Source of the DNA: Kushneria konosiri
GTDB taxonomy: Bacteria; Pseudomonadota; Gammaproteobacteria; Pseudomonadales; Halomonadaceae
Assembly (NCBI RefSeq): GCF_002155145.1
Contig: NZ_CP021323.1
Coordinates: 1,922,001 to 1,986,000 of the forward strand
Reading direction: 5' to 3'
DNA length: 64,000 nt
Part shown: positions 1 to 7,967 of the stretch, piece after piece
Layout: each line of letters opens with the position of its first letter
Position numbering within the stretch: position 1 is the first letter of the stretch
Notes under the pieces: generated by a model
The model's database searches: none
Told to the model about the DNA's origin: nothing
The model's input: the letters and a program-made list of their open reading frames with translations, nothing else
Position numbers and translations under genes: made by a program

Positions 1-2907
1 GCGACGGGAGCGTCGCTGTTCGTATGCGGATAGGTCTGCAACGCCTTCGACCATCAGCGCCCTGAGTCGCGCGTGCTCCAGATCGACCAGCCTGGTCGCG
101 GGTTCAGGCGGCTCGGCCGCCAGCAGTCGAGGTCGGGAGTCGATGACGTCAATCTCTTCATCGCGCAGTAGCGCGGTGAGCCGGTGCTTGCTCAGCGGCC
201 ATACCTGTTCTGTCTCAAAGCCGGGGCGGCAGAAGGCCGGGCGCTTGCGCGAAAGATGACGCACGTTGGCATCGAGCAGCGCAATATTGGAGGCAGTGAC
301 AGGCTCATGGCGGTGACGACGTACACGTCCGGCAAGCTGAATAATCGAGCGCATGGACGATGGCTCAACCACAGCCCAATCGTAGTCATGATCCCGCCCT
401 ACCTCGGTTACCGGTGAGCCGAGCACGATAAACAGGTGGTCCCTGGGCTTGCCATTTAACCGCTGGCGAATATCCGGCAGCTCGAATACGGCCTCGGGCA
501 CGCGTCGATCGAGTGCCTGATCCAGCCGATACTCCAGGCGCGAGCGCAGCAACAGCGGAAACTGAGAGTGGTAGACGCAGAGATGAATCTGCGTGCCCTT
601 GGGAATCTCGGCGCGGTAGAGGGCCTGTGCCACCGCCACCAGCGGCTCGATGTTGGCCATGCGTATCAGGCCGAAACTGACGCGCTTGCCGCTGTTCGGG
701 TCGATGCTGTGGTGGTGCCGGTGAAGCGTCATGGCCTCTTCAAGGACCGTACCGGCCACGGCATCATGCACGTCATCAGGATGGGGCGAGGCGGCGGAGA
801 TCGGGACGATATAACCCCGTCGGCGTGGCGTCAGTGCGGCAAGTTTCGAGGCGCGCTGACGAGCAAATGTCTCATGCGCAGCGTCAAATGCCTCGCCCCT
901 GGCGCAGTGTTGATGCGTGCAGCCGTGCTCGTCGAACCAAGCACACACTGGATTAACCGGAGCGCCGGGCATGCCACGGTGGCGCTGATATTCGGCGCGG
1001 CCTTCCCGATAGGCATCGAATAAACCACGCACCAATGCCGGCGGCAGGGTGGCGGAAGAGAGCAGCACGCGCGAGCCCAGCAGGCCGGTCCAGTAGACCA
1101 GCCTTGTCAGCGCAGGCAGATCATCAATATCGAAGTCATCCGGCTCATCCAGTACCAGATCGCCACTCATTAAACGCAGCATGGGAGCGATTTGGTGGCC
1201 GCCTCGGAGGCTTTCCGTCGCGGGCATCAGATGATCGATGGTGCACACCAGCACAGGCGCCTGAATCAATGCCTGTGCCTGTGGATCTGCCACGATCCTG
1301 CCCAGCACGCGGTGCGCCTCAGGGTCGCCTTCAAACACCACGTGACTCTCATCATCGAGCAGCTCGGCGCGGGACTCCGAGCCGCCGGATCTCTGCTGAT
1401 GTTCAAACAGCGCGCGGCTGGCGCTACCGCCCACCCGAATGGCCAGTTCGTCACCATTCAGCCCGAGCCGTTCGCGATAGGCCTGCCCGGTCTGCAGGGT
1501 CAGGGTGCGCAGGCCGAGTGCAATCGAGAAGCGCGCGCCGGTCTCCGGATCCGCCAGCGCGTAGAGAATACGGCCGTTGGCGATGGTCTTGCCGCAGCCG
1601 GTCGAGGCCATGTTGATGCCAAAAAAGCCATGCTCATGGGCCTTGTTGCGTAGCCCTGCCGCCAGGTCGTACGCCTTGTCCTGCCAGCGAAAACGCGCGT
1701 CGCGGCTGCGGGCCCTGAATCCTTTATGACGGGCGATGCGTGGCAGCGCCGAGGTCATGTCCGGCAGGTGATGGATGATCTCACCGGTCGCCCGCACCAC
1801 GCCCAGAAGATGCTCGATCAACGGCTGGCACAGATGACGTTTGCCATTAATGAACGTGGTGTTGGCGTACAGTGGGCCGGTCCACTGACCGTCCAGACGC
1901 CCTTTGTCGGTCAGACTGGAGTAATGGTGGTCTGCCAGCATCAGCGCCAGCCGTGCCAAGTGCATCACCCAGGGCGATTCGAGCGGCGGTGTTTCCCAGC
2001 GGCATTCGCTTAGTTGACGTGCCAACCGGGCGGCGCGTCCCCGCCAGGCGTCTTCTGTTACCGGCAGTCCGTGTGAGAACTGCCACCACGGGGTGAGGGT
2101 CTCGGTATCCGTCCTTTCGACACGCTCATTCCATGCAGCAGTAATGGCCTGCGGTAGTGTCGGTAGGCTGCCAGCATTGAGAGTAGCCCGGGCACCGACC
2201 CATTTCTGCGAACCGTCATCGTTTGTGGCGGGCAGCGCCGGCAGTCGATGGTGACTGATGATCAGCCAGCCGATAGCGGCAGCGAGTGGCGGCAGATACT
2301 GAAATGGCGCGTCGCACTCCTTGAAGGCCTCCAGCCCATCGCGCTTGAGGCGTGCCAGCCAACAGGCATCATCCTCAAGGGTTGGGGTTTGCAGCCGTGT
2401 GAGCCAGGCAGCATCGTCATCCTCACCCACGAACGCCTCAAGCAATCTGAGCGATACCCACTCATGCCGGTAGCGGTTGCGTCCCTCCAGCGTGCCGACA
2501 AGACGTTGCTGGAACGCATCCGTTGCCTTGCCCAGATCGTGAAAGAGCGCCGCCATCGAGGCGAGCAGATGCATTAGCCGCAGTGAGTGCCAGTCGTTTT
2601 CGTCCTCCGTGCGTAAAATGTTACGCCGCGTGGTATTGGTCGGCGTGGCGCCCCGGGCGTTGAATTGTGAGGTGTCGCCGACAATCCAGAGAAGCTCGCT
2701 ATGATCATGGCCACGAATCCAGTGACAGGCGACGGCAGTGTTCTTGCGCGCTTTCTGGCGCAGCAGTTTTCGCAGTGTGTCGAGTCCGGCTCTCGTAATC
2801 GCGGTCTGCCAGGTACGTTCACCGCGGCGCTCGGCGAACTGATCCAGAATGCGCCGGGTCTCCCTGAGCGCATTCTTGTGACATTGCGAGACAATCAGGA
2901 CATTCAT
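1..2907 (-). CDS. cas2-3: Type I-F CRISPR helicase-nuclease Cas2-3 fusion (partial, C-terminus beyond the left edge)
   Basis: The frame is open from the ATG at 2907 to base 1 (969 codons, no stop on line-by-line translation). I-F Cas2-3 is usually about 1,050-1,100 residues, so roughly the last 100 are outside. The N-terminus (MNVLIVSQCHKNAL, residues 1-14) is the Cas2-like domain of I-F Cas2-3. An HD nuclease motif FHDLGKAT lies at 122-129, Walker A ASTGCGKT at 434-441, the DExD-type box LDEPDD at 586-591, SSAT at 617-620, and motif VI QLAGRVRR at 857-864. In the family, Cas3 degrades Cascade-bound target DNA and the Cas2 part joins Cas1 in spacer integration. The start overlaps the cas1 stop by 4 bp (ATGA), implying one leftward operon. 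Csy1-4 are not in the window and would be expected further left. Confidence 0.95.
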   Translation of the reverse strand, partial: MNVLIVSQCHKNALRETRRILDQFAERRGERTWQTAITRAGLDTLRKLLRQKARKNTAVACHWIRGHDHSELLWIVGDTSQFNARGATPTNTTRRNILRTEDENDWHSLRLMHLLASMAALFHDLGKATDAFQQRLVGTLEGRNRYRHEWVSLRLLEAFVGEDDDAAWLTRLQTPTLEDDACWLARLKRDGLEAFKECDAPFQYLPPLAAAIGWLIISHHRLPALPATNDDGSQKWVGARATLNAGSLPTLPQAITAAWNERVERTDTETLTPWWQFSHGLPVTEDAWRGRAARLARQLSECRWETPPLESPWVMHLARLALMLADHHYSSLTDKGRLDGQWTGPLYANTTFINGKRHLCQPLIEHLLGVVRATGEIIHHLPDMTSALPRIARHKGFRARSRDARFRWQDKAYDLAAGLRNKAHEHGFFGINMASTGCGKTIANGRILYALADPETGARFSIALGLRTLTLQTGQAYRERLGLNGDELAIRVGGSASRALFEHQQRSGGSESRAELLDDESHVVFEGDPEAHRVLGRIVADPQAQALIQAPVLVCTIDHLMPATESLRGGHQIAPMLRLMSGDLVLDEPDDFDIDDLPALTRLVYWTGLLGSRVLLSSATLPPALVRGLFDAYREGRAEYQRHRGMPGAPVNPVCAWFDEHGCTHQHCARGEAFDAAHETFARQRASKLAALTPRRRGYIVPISAASPHPDDVHDAVAGTVLEEAMTLHRHHHSIDPNSGKRVSFGLIRMANIEPLVAVAQALYRAEIPKGTQIHLCVYHSQFPLLLRSRLEYRLDQALDRRVPEAVFELPDIRQRLNGKPRDHLFIVLGSPVTEVGRDHDYDWAVVEPSSMRSIIQLAGRVRRHRHEPVTASNIALLDANVRHLSRKRPAFCRPGFETEQVWPLSKHRLTALLRDEEIDVIDSRPRLLAAEPPEPATRLVDLEHARLRALMVEGVADLSAYEQRRSRR

Positions 2908-3884
2908 TGCACCGCCTCGTGGCCGAGCCGCTCGGCGACCTCCTTGAGCGTATCGATCATGGTGTCGAGGGCCTCGACCTGTGTGAGTCGCTCAATGCAC
3001 GCCTGGCGAAACTCCTGCTCTTCGTCACCCCGGCTGGCGGAAATGAACGCCTGCGGCAGAATGACGGCGTCCTTGATCAGATCAGCGACATCAAATACCA
3101 GCCCGCCGCGGCGGGTCTTGCCGTGCAGCACCGCAAGACCATGAGGAAGCCCCAGCACCCAGGTCGCGGTCGCTCCCAGGCCATAGGCCAGATAGTTTCC
3201 GTGGTCGAGAAAACGGTTGGCGGGGTCAGCGCCGTTGCCGCGTTTGGCGCGAGTGAAGTCACCGTAATCGGTCGCAAGACTTGCCAGTCGGAACAGCTGT
3301 TTGGTTAACCGTGCCTCTTCGGTCAGCAGGGCAGTCGTATCCGGCGCCTGAGCGATGGCCGCGCGGCTGCGCTCAAGCAGTGCCTTGAGCTCTGGCATGG
3401 AAGGCGTAAAGTCGGTGGCACGCTGGAAACGAGCATCGCCCCATAGCTGTTCGACTCGCTTCAATCGTTGAATCTGAAAGGCGCGAGCAGCCTCCAGTCT
3501 GAGCGCATCAACAAACCAGAAGCGCACCCAGTGCTGCAGATATTCGGTAGGGCGGTATTCACTCTGCGGATTGAACCAGGCGACCTCGACATCGATTTCG
3601 TTGGCCGAGAACAGTGGCGTGCCGCCACCGCCGCAAAACCCGACCAATACACCGGCCTTTGAAAGTTCCCGCATGGCGGCCTGTGTAATCGAGGTGCCGG
3701 TGCCCAGCAGTATCGAGGTGGTGTTGGCAATCGGGATGTTCCAGTACTTCGAGCGCTTGCCTTCGTCCGTCACGTATTCGACCCGCCCGCCGTTGACCAG
3801 CACCCGGCAGTGCTGCAGGTAGTACAGGTTGGCGCGTTTGGAGTGCAGAATCGTTTTTAAATCACTGGCGGCAAGATCATCCAT
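2904..3884 (-). CDS. cas1: Type I-F CRISPR integrase Cas1
   Basis: This 326-residue protein matches the usual length of I-F Cas1. The N-terminal text around LKTILHSKRANLYYLQHCRV and the central QHWVRFWF stretch are typical of the subtype. The metal-binding catalytic residues are all present: E190 (in LLTEEARL), H254 (in AVLHGK), and D265 and D268 (in VFDVADLIKD). Cas1 integrates new spacers at the leader end of the array together with the Cas2 part of Cas2-3, which follows with a 4-bp overlap. The ATG at 3884 has only a weak upstream GAGTG. The gene reads away from the toxin-antitoxin pair and the array, which lie upstream on the other strand. The adaptation enzyme appears intact. Confidence 0.95.
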   Translation of the reverse strand: MDDLAASDLKTILHSKRANLYYLQHCRVLVNGGRVEYVTDEGKRSKYWNIPIANTTSILLGTGTSITQAAMRELSKAGVLVGFCGGGGTPLFSANEIDVEVAWFNPQSEYRPTEYLQHWVRFWFVDALRLEAARAFQIQRLKRVEQLWGDARFQRATDFTPSMPELKALLERSRAAIAQAPDTTALLTEEARLTKQLFRLASLATDYGDFTRAKRGNGADPANRFLDHGNYLAYGLGATATWVLGLPHGLAVLHGKTRRGGLVFDVADLIKDAVILPQAFISASRGDEEQEFRQACIERLTQVEALDTMIDTLKEVAERLGHEAVQ

Positions 3885-4036
3885 GAGGCACTCATGTTTC
3901 GGTGGTTCAGGACGTTATCGTCCAAAGCAGGCTTTATGTTAGTGATATATGAAAATACGTACAGGCGAAAGCAGAGCAGGAATGTTGTCGACCAAATGAT
4001 TACAATGATGGCATTGATGGCAAAAGGAGAGAGCAC
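3885..4036. promoter_or_regulatory. Divergent intergenic region between cas1 and the toxin-antitoxin pair
   Basis: These 152 bp separate leftward cas1 from the rightward antitoxin gene, so both promoters should lie here. The section 3935-4010 is clearly more AT-rich than the flanks. A TACAAT hexamer at 4001-4006 could be a -10 element for the antitoxin gene, but I see no good -35 at the right distance. A strong Shine-Dalgarno (AAGGAGAG, 4023-4030) precedes the antitoxin ATG. FitA/VapB antitoxins normally repress their own promoter with the toxin as corepressor, so an operator is expected here; I could not define it. Confidence 0.4.
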
Positions 4037-4279
4037 ATGGCCAACATTACCATTCGCAATCTGGATGAGGGTCTGAAGGGCCGTCTTCGCATGGCGGCAG
4101 CGCAGCACGGGCATTCCATGGAAGAAGAAGTTCGCGTCATTCTTCGTCAGGCACTGACACCTGCTGAACAGACAAAAGGGCTGGGAAGCCGAATAAAACG
4201 GCGCTTCGCGGAAGACGGGGTGGAGCTTGATCTGGCACCGCGCACGGACGCGCCTCGCTCGGCAATGCTTGAAGAATGA
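4037..4279 (+). CDS. FitA-like ribbon-helix-helix antitoxin
   Basis: This 80-residue protein begins MANITIRNLDEGLKGRLRM, the N-terminal strand and first helix of an Arc/FitA-type ribbon-helix-helix DNA-binding domain. HGHSMEEEVRVIL continues it as the second helix. The C-terminal half is charged, as expected for the part that wraps the toxin. In the family it binds its own promoter and neutralises the cognate PIN-domain nuclease. The ATG has a strong AAGGAGAG site, and the stop overlaps the next ATG by 4 bp, the usual coupling for such pairs. It sits between cas1 and the CRISPR leader. Confidence 0.88.
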   Translation: MANITIRNLDEGLKGRLRMAAAQHGHSMEEEVRVILRQALTPAEQTKGLGSRIKRRFAEDGVELDLAPRTDAPRSAMLEE

Positions 4280-4707
4280 TTGTTCTTGATACCAATGTGC
4301 TTTCCGAACTGATGCGGCCGACACCCAATGACAACGTGGTGCGATGGCTCGATGGCCAGACCAGCGAGCAGGTGTTTGTGACCGCCATCACCGTGGCTGA
4401 AATTCTGCATAGTATTGCTCGTCTGCCGGCGGGCGCGCGGCGCCAGAGACTGGGTAACATCGCTGCGGCCATGTTCGAGGAGGATCTGGCCGGCAGGATA
4501 CTGTCCTTTGATGCAGATTCAGCGGTGGTGTATAGCCAGTGTGTCGCCACGCGTGAAAACAGTGGACGACCGATCAGCATGGCCGATGCGCAGATTGCCG
4601 CCATCTGTCTACAGCATCAGGCTGCACTGGCCACACGTAATCTAAAGGACTTTGAAGGATTGTCGATGACACTGCATGATCCATGGCAGGTGCATCAAAC
4701 GGGATGA
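4276..4707 (+). CDS. FitB-like PIN-domain toxin (VapC family)
   Basis: This 143-residue protein has the full PIN-domain acidic set: D5 in MIVLDTNVLSELMRP, E42 in TVAEIL, D104 in SMADAQIAAI, and D125 in RNLKDFEG. The length and the LSELMRP signature point to the FitB branch. VapC/FitB proteins are Mg2+-dependent ribonucleases, often cutting tRNA or rRNA, and are held inactive by the antitoxin encoded just upstream (ATGA overlap). All catalytic residues are intact, so it is probably active. Its stop codon (4705-4707) directly abuts the CRISPR leader, leaving no independent terminator between them. Readthrough into the array is therefore possible. Confidence 0.9.
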   Translation: MIVLDTNVLSELMRPTPNDNVVRWLDGQTSEQVFVTAITVAEILHSIARLPAGARRQRLGNIAAAMFEEDLAGRILSFDADSAVVYSQCVATRENSGRPISMADAQIAAICLQHQAALATRNLKDFEGLSMTLHDPWQVHQTG

Positions 4708-4835
4708 CCCTTTTTTTATCGACGGTTATCGCTCCTTAACAATCAAGGCGTTATACAGCAGGCTGAAAAAAGGGTTTTTGAAGGTTGGCACCAGTGAACC
4801 CTGTAAGGCAGGGCTTTCCGGTGAAACCGTCTCTA
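4708..4835 (+). promoter_or_regulatory. CRISPR leader
   Basis: This 128-bp AT-richer stretch lies between the toxin stop and the first repeat. It opens with CCC followed by a run of seven T (4711-4717), and a C/T run of this kind is, as I recall, common in type I-F leaders. It contains an IHF consensus match (4741-4753) and an A/T-rich stretch around 4766-4781. Orientation is set by the canonical repeat strand and by the degenerate repeat at the other end, so transcription of the array should start here and run rightward. I could not define a convincing -35/-10 pair, although TTATAC at 4751-4756 resembles a -10. Confidence 0.7.
4741..4753 (+). promoter_or_regulatory. Probable IHF binding site in the CRISPR leader
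   Basis: AATCAA-GGCG-TTA matches the IHF consensus WATCAANNNNTTR at every defined position. It lies about 83 bp upstream of the first repeat. IHF bending of the leader is known to be needed for spacer acquisition in type I-E and I-F systems, so the location supports an adaptation-competent leader. Confidence 0.65.
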
Positions 4836-5099
4836 GTTCTGCCGCCCAGGCAGCTCAGAAATTGCGGTCGAGCGGTTCGCCGCGCACGCCCTCGTTCTGC
4901 CGCCTAGGCAGCTCAGAAAACGTCCGACCGTCCAGCTATCGCCCCCGCTGGGTTCGCTGCCGCCCAGGCAGCTCAGAAAATCATCGACCGGCAAGCCTGG
5001 GGGGAAGAAAAGTTCGCTGCCGCCCAGGCAGCTCAGAAACACATCAGCAAGTGCCAGTGCGGTGTGCCGTCGTTCGCTGCCGCCCAGGCCGCTTGGAAA
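4836..5099 (+). CRISPR. Type I-F CRISPR array, 5 repeats and 4 spacers
   Basis: Repeats lie at 4836-4861, 4894-4919, 4952-4979, 5012-5039 and 5072-5099. All four spacers are 32 nt (4862-4893, 4920-4951, 4980-5011, 5040-5071). Repeats 3 and 4 are identical 28-mers starting GTTCGCTGCC and ending CTCAGAAA, the I-F pattern. The hairpin stem is CTGCC/GGCAG around GCCCA. Repeats 1 and 2 lack two bases just before the stem (GTTCTGCC) and are 26 nt. Repeat 2 also has a C-to-T change in the loop. Repeat 5 has three changes near its 3' end that break the stem and alter the crRNA handle, marking it as the leader-distal terminal repeat. Spacers show no similarity to each other by eye. Confidence 0.97.
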
Positions 5100-5131
5100 G
5101 AAAATAAAAGAGCCGCCCGGATGGGCGGCTC
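5100..5131 (-). terminator. Rho-independent terminator of sstT
   Basis: On the minus strand a 9-bp GC-rich stem (GAGCCGCCC / GGGCGGCTC, loop of four, 5110-5131) is followed by TTTTATTTT (complement of 5101-5109). It lies 45 bp past the sstT stop. The T-tract ends exactly at the last CRISPR repeat, so leftward sstT transcription should stop before entering the array antisense. Confidence 0.85.
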
Positions 5132-5175
5132 GAAAGGATGCATACGGCATCGACAATGCAGCTCAGGCCCCGATC

Positions 5176-6435
5176 TCAGGCCGTCTCATTTCGGGGCTCT
5201 CCTTCCAGGCGCTGTCTGGCCCTCGGGGAGCGACAGGCCGCGGCAGTAAAGAGCACGTCGGTCGAGGAGTTGAGGGCGGTTTCGGTGGAGTCCTGCAGCA
5301 CGCTGATGACGAAGCCGACGGCGACAATCTGCATCGCGACGTCGGCGGAAATGCCGAACAGGCTCGCCGCCATCGGAATCAGCAGCAGCGAGCCGCCGGC
5401 CACGCCGGAGACGCCGCAGGCGGCGAGTGCCGAGACCACGCACAGCAGAAACGCCGTCAGGAAATCGACACCCAGCCCCAGCGTGTTGGTGGCGGCCAGC
5501 GTCATCACGGTAATCGTGATCGCCGCCCCGGACATGTTGATCGTCGCCCCCAGCGGGATCGACACCGAGTAGGTGTCCCGGTGCAGCTCGAGGCGTTCGC
5601 ACAGCGCCATGTTGACCGGGATGTTGGCAGCACTGCTGCGGGTGAAAAAGGCAGTGATGGCGCTGCCTCGCAGGCAGGCAAAGACCAGCGGATAAGGATT
5701 CTGGCGCGTGTGGGCGAACACGATGAGCGGGTTGGTCACCAGCGCCACGAACGCCATGCAGCCCAGCAGGACGGCCAGCAGATGAGCGTAGTTGGCCAGT
5801 TCGCCAAGGCCCGTATCGGCGAGCGTGTTGGCCACCAGCCCGAAGATGCCCAGCGGGGCGAAGCGGATGATAAAACGCACCAGCCCCGAGACTGCGTCAG
5901 ACAGATCACCCAGCGCGTTGCGGGTGGTGTCGCTTGCCTGGCGCAGCAGCAGTCCCAGACCCACTGCCCAGGCGAGAATGCCGATGAAGTTGGCCTCTAC
6001 CAGTGCGTTGATCGGGTTGTCGACGGCGCTCAGGGCCAGATTGCGCAATACCTCGATGATATCGGAAGGCGGTGCGCCGTCGGCGGGCGGGGCATCGATC
6101 GCCAGCGTCGTTGGAAAGGCGAAGCTTGCAACGACCGCGACCAGCGCGGCGACCAGGGTGCCGACCAGATAGAGGCCGAGGACGCCATGAACCTGTGTCG
6201 GCCGGCCGCGCTGATGCGCAGCGATAGCCGCCATTACCAGTACGAAGACCAGAATCGGCGCGATCGCCTTCAGGGCGTTGATGAAAAGATCACCAAGTAT
6301 GGCAACGGACTTCGCGATGTCGGGCGCCCAGAGTGCCAGCAGCGTGCCGGCGACGATACCTATCAGGATCTGCGGAATCAGCCCCAGGCGGGGCAGTGAT
6401 GCTCGAGAGGAGCGATGATCGGAACTGGCGGACAT
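5176..6435 (-). CDS. sstT: Sodium/serine-threonine symporter SstT
   Basis: A 419-residue polytopic membrane protein of the dicarboxylate/amino acid:cation symporter (DAACS) family. SstT signatures are [17 protein letters not shown] near residue 85, the [14 protein letters not shown] segment with its serine-rich hairpin, and the [19 protein letters not shown] and [18 protein letters not shown] motifs that form the sodium and substrate sites. In E. coli SstT imports serine and threonine with Na+. The frame is open back to 6537, but the ATG at 6435 gives the family's normal length (about 410) and places the charged N-terminus directly before the first membrane helix, so I chose it. It has its own terminator and no operon partner. 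Confidence 0.92.
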   Translation of the reverse strand: MSASSDHRSSRASLPRLGLIPQILIGIVAGTLLALWAPDIAKSVAILGDLFINALKAIAPILVFVLVMAAIAAHQRGRPTQVHGVLGLYLVGTLVAALVAVVASFAFPTTLAIDAPPADGAPPSDIIEVLRNLALSAVDNPINALVEANFIGILAWAVGLGLLLRQASDTTRNALGDLSDAVSGLVRFIIRFAPLGIFGLVANTLADTGLGELANYAHLLAVLLGCMAFVALVTNPLIVFAHTRQNPYPLVFACLRGSAITAFFTRSSAANIPVNMALCERLELHRDTYSVSIPLGATINMSGAAITITVMTLAATNTLGLGVDFLTAFLLCVVSALAACGVSGVAGGSLLLIPMAASLFGISADVAMQIVAVGFVISVLQDSTETALNSSTDVLFTAAACRSPRARQRLEGEPRNETA

Positions 6436-6670
6436 GGAGCACTCTTGTAGGCCGGGATGTGTAAGGCGCAGGCACGACGCGGCCGCCAGGGAAATCTCGA
6501 TGGGCGTCCGCGAAACGGCGCATTCTAGCACCGCCATGCCGGCTGTACGCCATTGCCTGTGTCATACCCTCAGAGAGTGTGCCCAGCAGGGGCCTGGTTT
6601 GATCAGAAGATCGGCATGGTTTGGTGGAGAGAGAGAAGGTATGCGCACCGTTTGGTGGCCAGGCAGGCCG

Positions 6671-7102
6671 TTACTTCGTCGACCAGGTACGCCCGCCCGG
6701 TGGGTTGGCATTGCCGTCTTCACAGGTCATGCCAGAGCTTGAGTAGCTGCGCGAGCCGTCACGATGGCGGCAGACATTGGCCTCACCCTTGCGAACATCA
6801 TCGTAGCCGTTGAGGCGGTAGCTGTCGGGGACATAGTTGCTGCGCCAGTGTTCAAGCTGCTCGGGCGGCAGGATGACGCCGACGTCCACGTCGCGGACGG
6901 GGTCGAACTGCTGAGGGTTGCGAATGCCAAAGGGCGGAAAGCGCGGTGGCGGACGGTGGTAGTTCAGGTCCGGGCTGCGGTGTTCCAGAATGACGGATTC
7001 ACTGGCCGTGGCCACGCAGGAAAGGGCAGGGAGCATCGTCATCGCGACAAGCGCGGCCAGAAAACAGCCCGATATCGTGGGCCTGAATATGGTGCGTTGC
7101 AT
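6671..7102 (-). CDS. Exported protein of unknown function
   Basis: A 143-residue protein with a clear N-terminal signal sequence (hydrophobic residues about 12-32, likely cleavage after ATAS). The mature part is proline- and arginine-rich (HRPPPRFPPFGIRNPQQF). It carries two cysteines near the C-terminus (NVCRHRDGSR and MTCEDGN) that could form a disulfide in the periplasm. I do not recognise a family. The ATG has a good GGGAGAG ribosome site. The gene stands alone between sstT and the DedA gene, with about 235 bp of unassigned sequence (6436-6670) on the sstT side. It is likely a real exported protein, but no function is proposed. Confidence 0.7.
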   Translation of the reverse strand: MQRTIFRPTISGCFLAALVAMTMLPALSCVATASESVILEHRSPDLNYHRPPPRFPPFGIRNPQQFDPVRDVDVGVILPPEQLEHWRSNYVPDSYRLNGYDDVRKGEANVCRHRDGSRSYSSSGMTCEDGNANPPGGRTWSTK

Positions 7103-7200
7103 GGCGTCTCTCCCGGTGCCTGACCCGCAGGGAAGCGGGCCTGAATGGCTTTATCGGCGCGGCAGGCGCCTTCTGAAGCCCTTGAGGAGTATAGCGCGTC

Positions 7201-7815
7201 CTATCCTTGCCGCCGCCGCATCAGTCGAAGGAGAAAGGGCAGCGCCATGACTACCGCCACGCCCAGAATGATCACTTCCAGATGATTGCGCAGCAGCGGC
7301 ACGTTGCCCAGAAAGTAGCCCAGCGTGACCAGAGTGCCGGTCCAGAGCAGCGCGCCCAGCACGCTGAAGCCGGTGAAAACGACCCAGGGCATGTGGCCGA
7401 TGCCGGCGACGAACGGGGCGAAGGTGCGCACCAGCGGTACAAAGCGTGCCAGCATGACCATCTTGCCGCCGTGATGGGCGTAGAAGGCCTCGGTTCGCGT
7501 CAGGTGCTCCCGGCGCAGCCAGCGCGAATGCTCGTTGAAAAGCCGTGTGCCGTAGAGTCGCCCGATCCAGTAATTAAGGTTGTCTCCCACAATCGCTGCG
7601 GTGGCAATGACGGTGCCGGTCGCCCACAGGTTCAGGTGACCGCTGCCGGCCAGGGCACCGGTGATGAACAAAAGGGAATCACCGGGCAGAAAGGGCATGA
7701 TGATCAGGCCGGTCTCACAGAAGATGACGGCAAACACCAGCGCGTAAATCCACATGCCATGATGCGTGACCAGGCTCAAAAGGTGTTGATCCAGATGCAG
7801 AAAAAAATCGAGCAA
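7201..7815 (-). CDS. DedA family membrane protein
   Basis: A 204-residue polytopic inner-membrane protein. Hallmarks of the DedA/SNARE-associated family are visible: FCETGLIIMPFLPGDSLLFITGALAG near the N-terminus, GDNLNYWIGR, and FVPLVRTFAPFVAGIGHMPW in the centre. DedA proteins are needed for membrane integrity and are implicated in undecaprenyl-phosphate or phospholipid flipping. No ATG fits. The frame is open upstream to 8136, but homology begins at the TTG at 7815, which has an AGAGG site about 10 nt upstream, so a TTG start is proposed. It is divergent from tmcA, which also begins with TTG. Confidence 0.88.
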   Translation of the reverse strand: MLDFFLHLDQHLLSLVTHHGMWIYALVFAVIFCETGLIIMPFLPGDSLLFITGALAGSGHLNLWATGTVIATAAIVGDNLNYWIGRLYGTRLFNEHSRWLRREHLTRTEAFYAHHGGKMVMLARFVPLVRTFAPFVAGIGHMPWVVFTGFSVLGALLWTGTLVTLGYFLGNVPLLRNHLEVIILGVAVVMALPFLLRLMRRRQG

Positions 7816-7967
7816 GGCCGCTGCCTCTGACAATGGTTGGCGGCCAATACTGCGCCTGCGTTGTGGAAAAAGGCAATGATCGCCTGTGGCGTGTGTCCAG
7901 GTCACACTGGAGCGCCTTGAGGCGCGCCGCGTTGCGATACTTTTGAGATTTTGCCCATGAGGTTGTC

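Noticed and set aside
4833-5156. Minus-strand frame over the CRISPR array
   Set aside because: Its GGSE/LGGSE repeats are translations of the CRISPR repeats, not a protein.
5062-6399. Long open frame of 445 codons on the plus strand
   Set aside because: It lies fully antisense to sstT, is made of histidine/glutamine/arginine-rich text typical of a GC-rich shadow frame, and has no recognisable domain.
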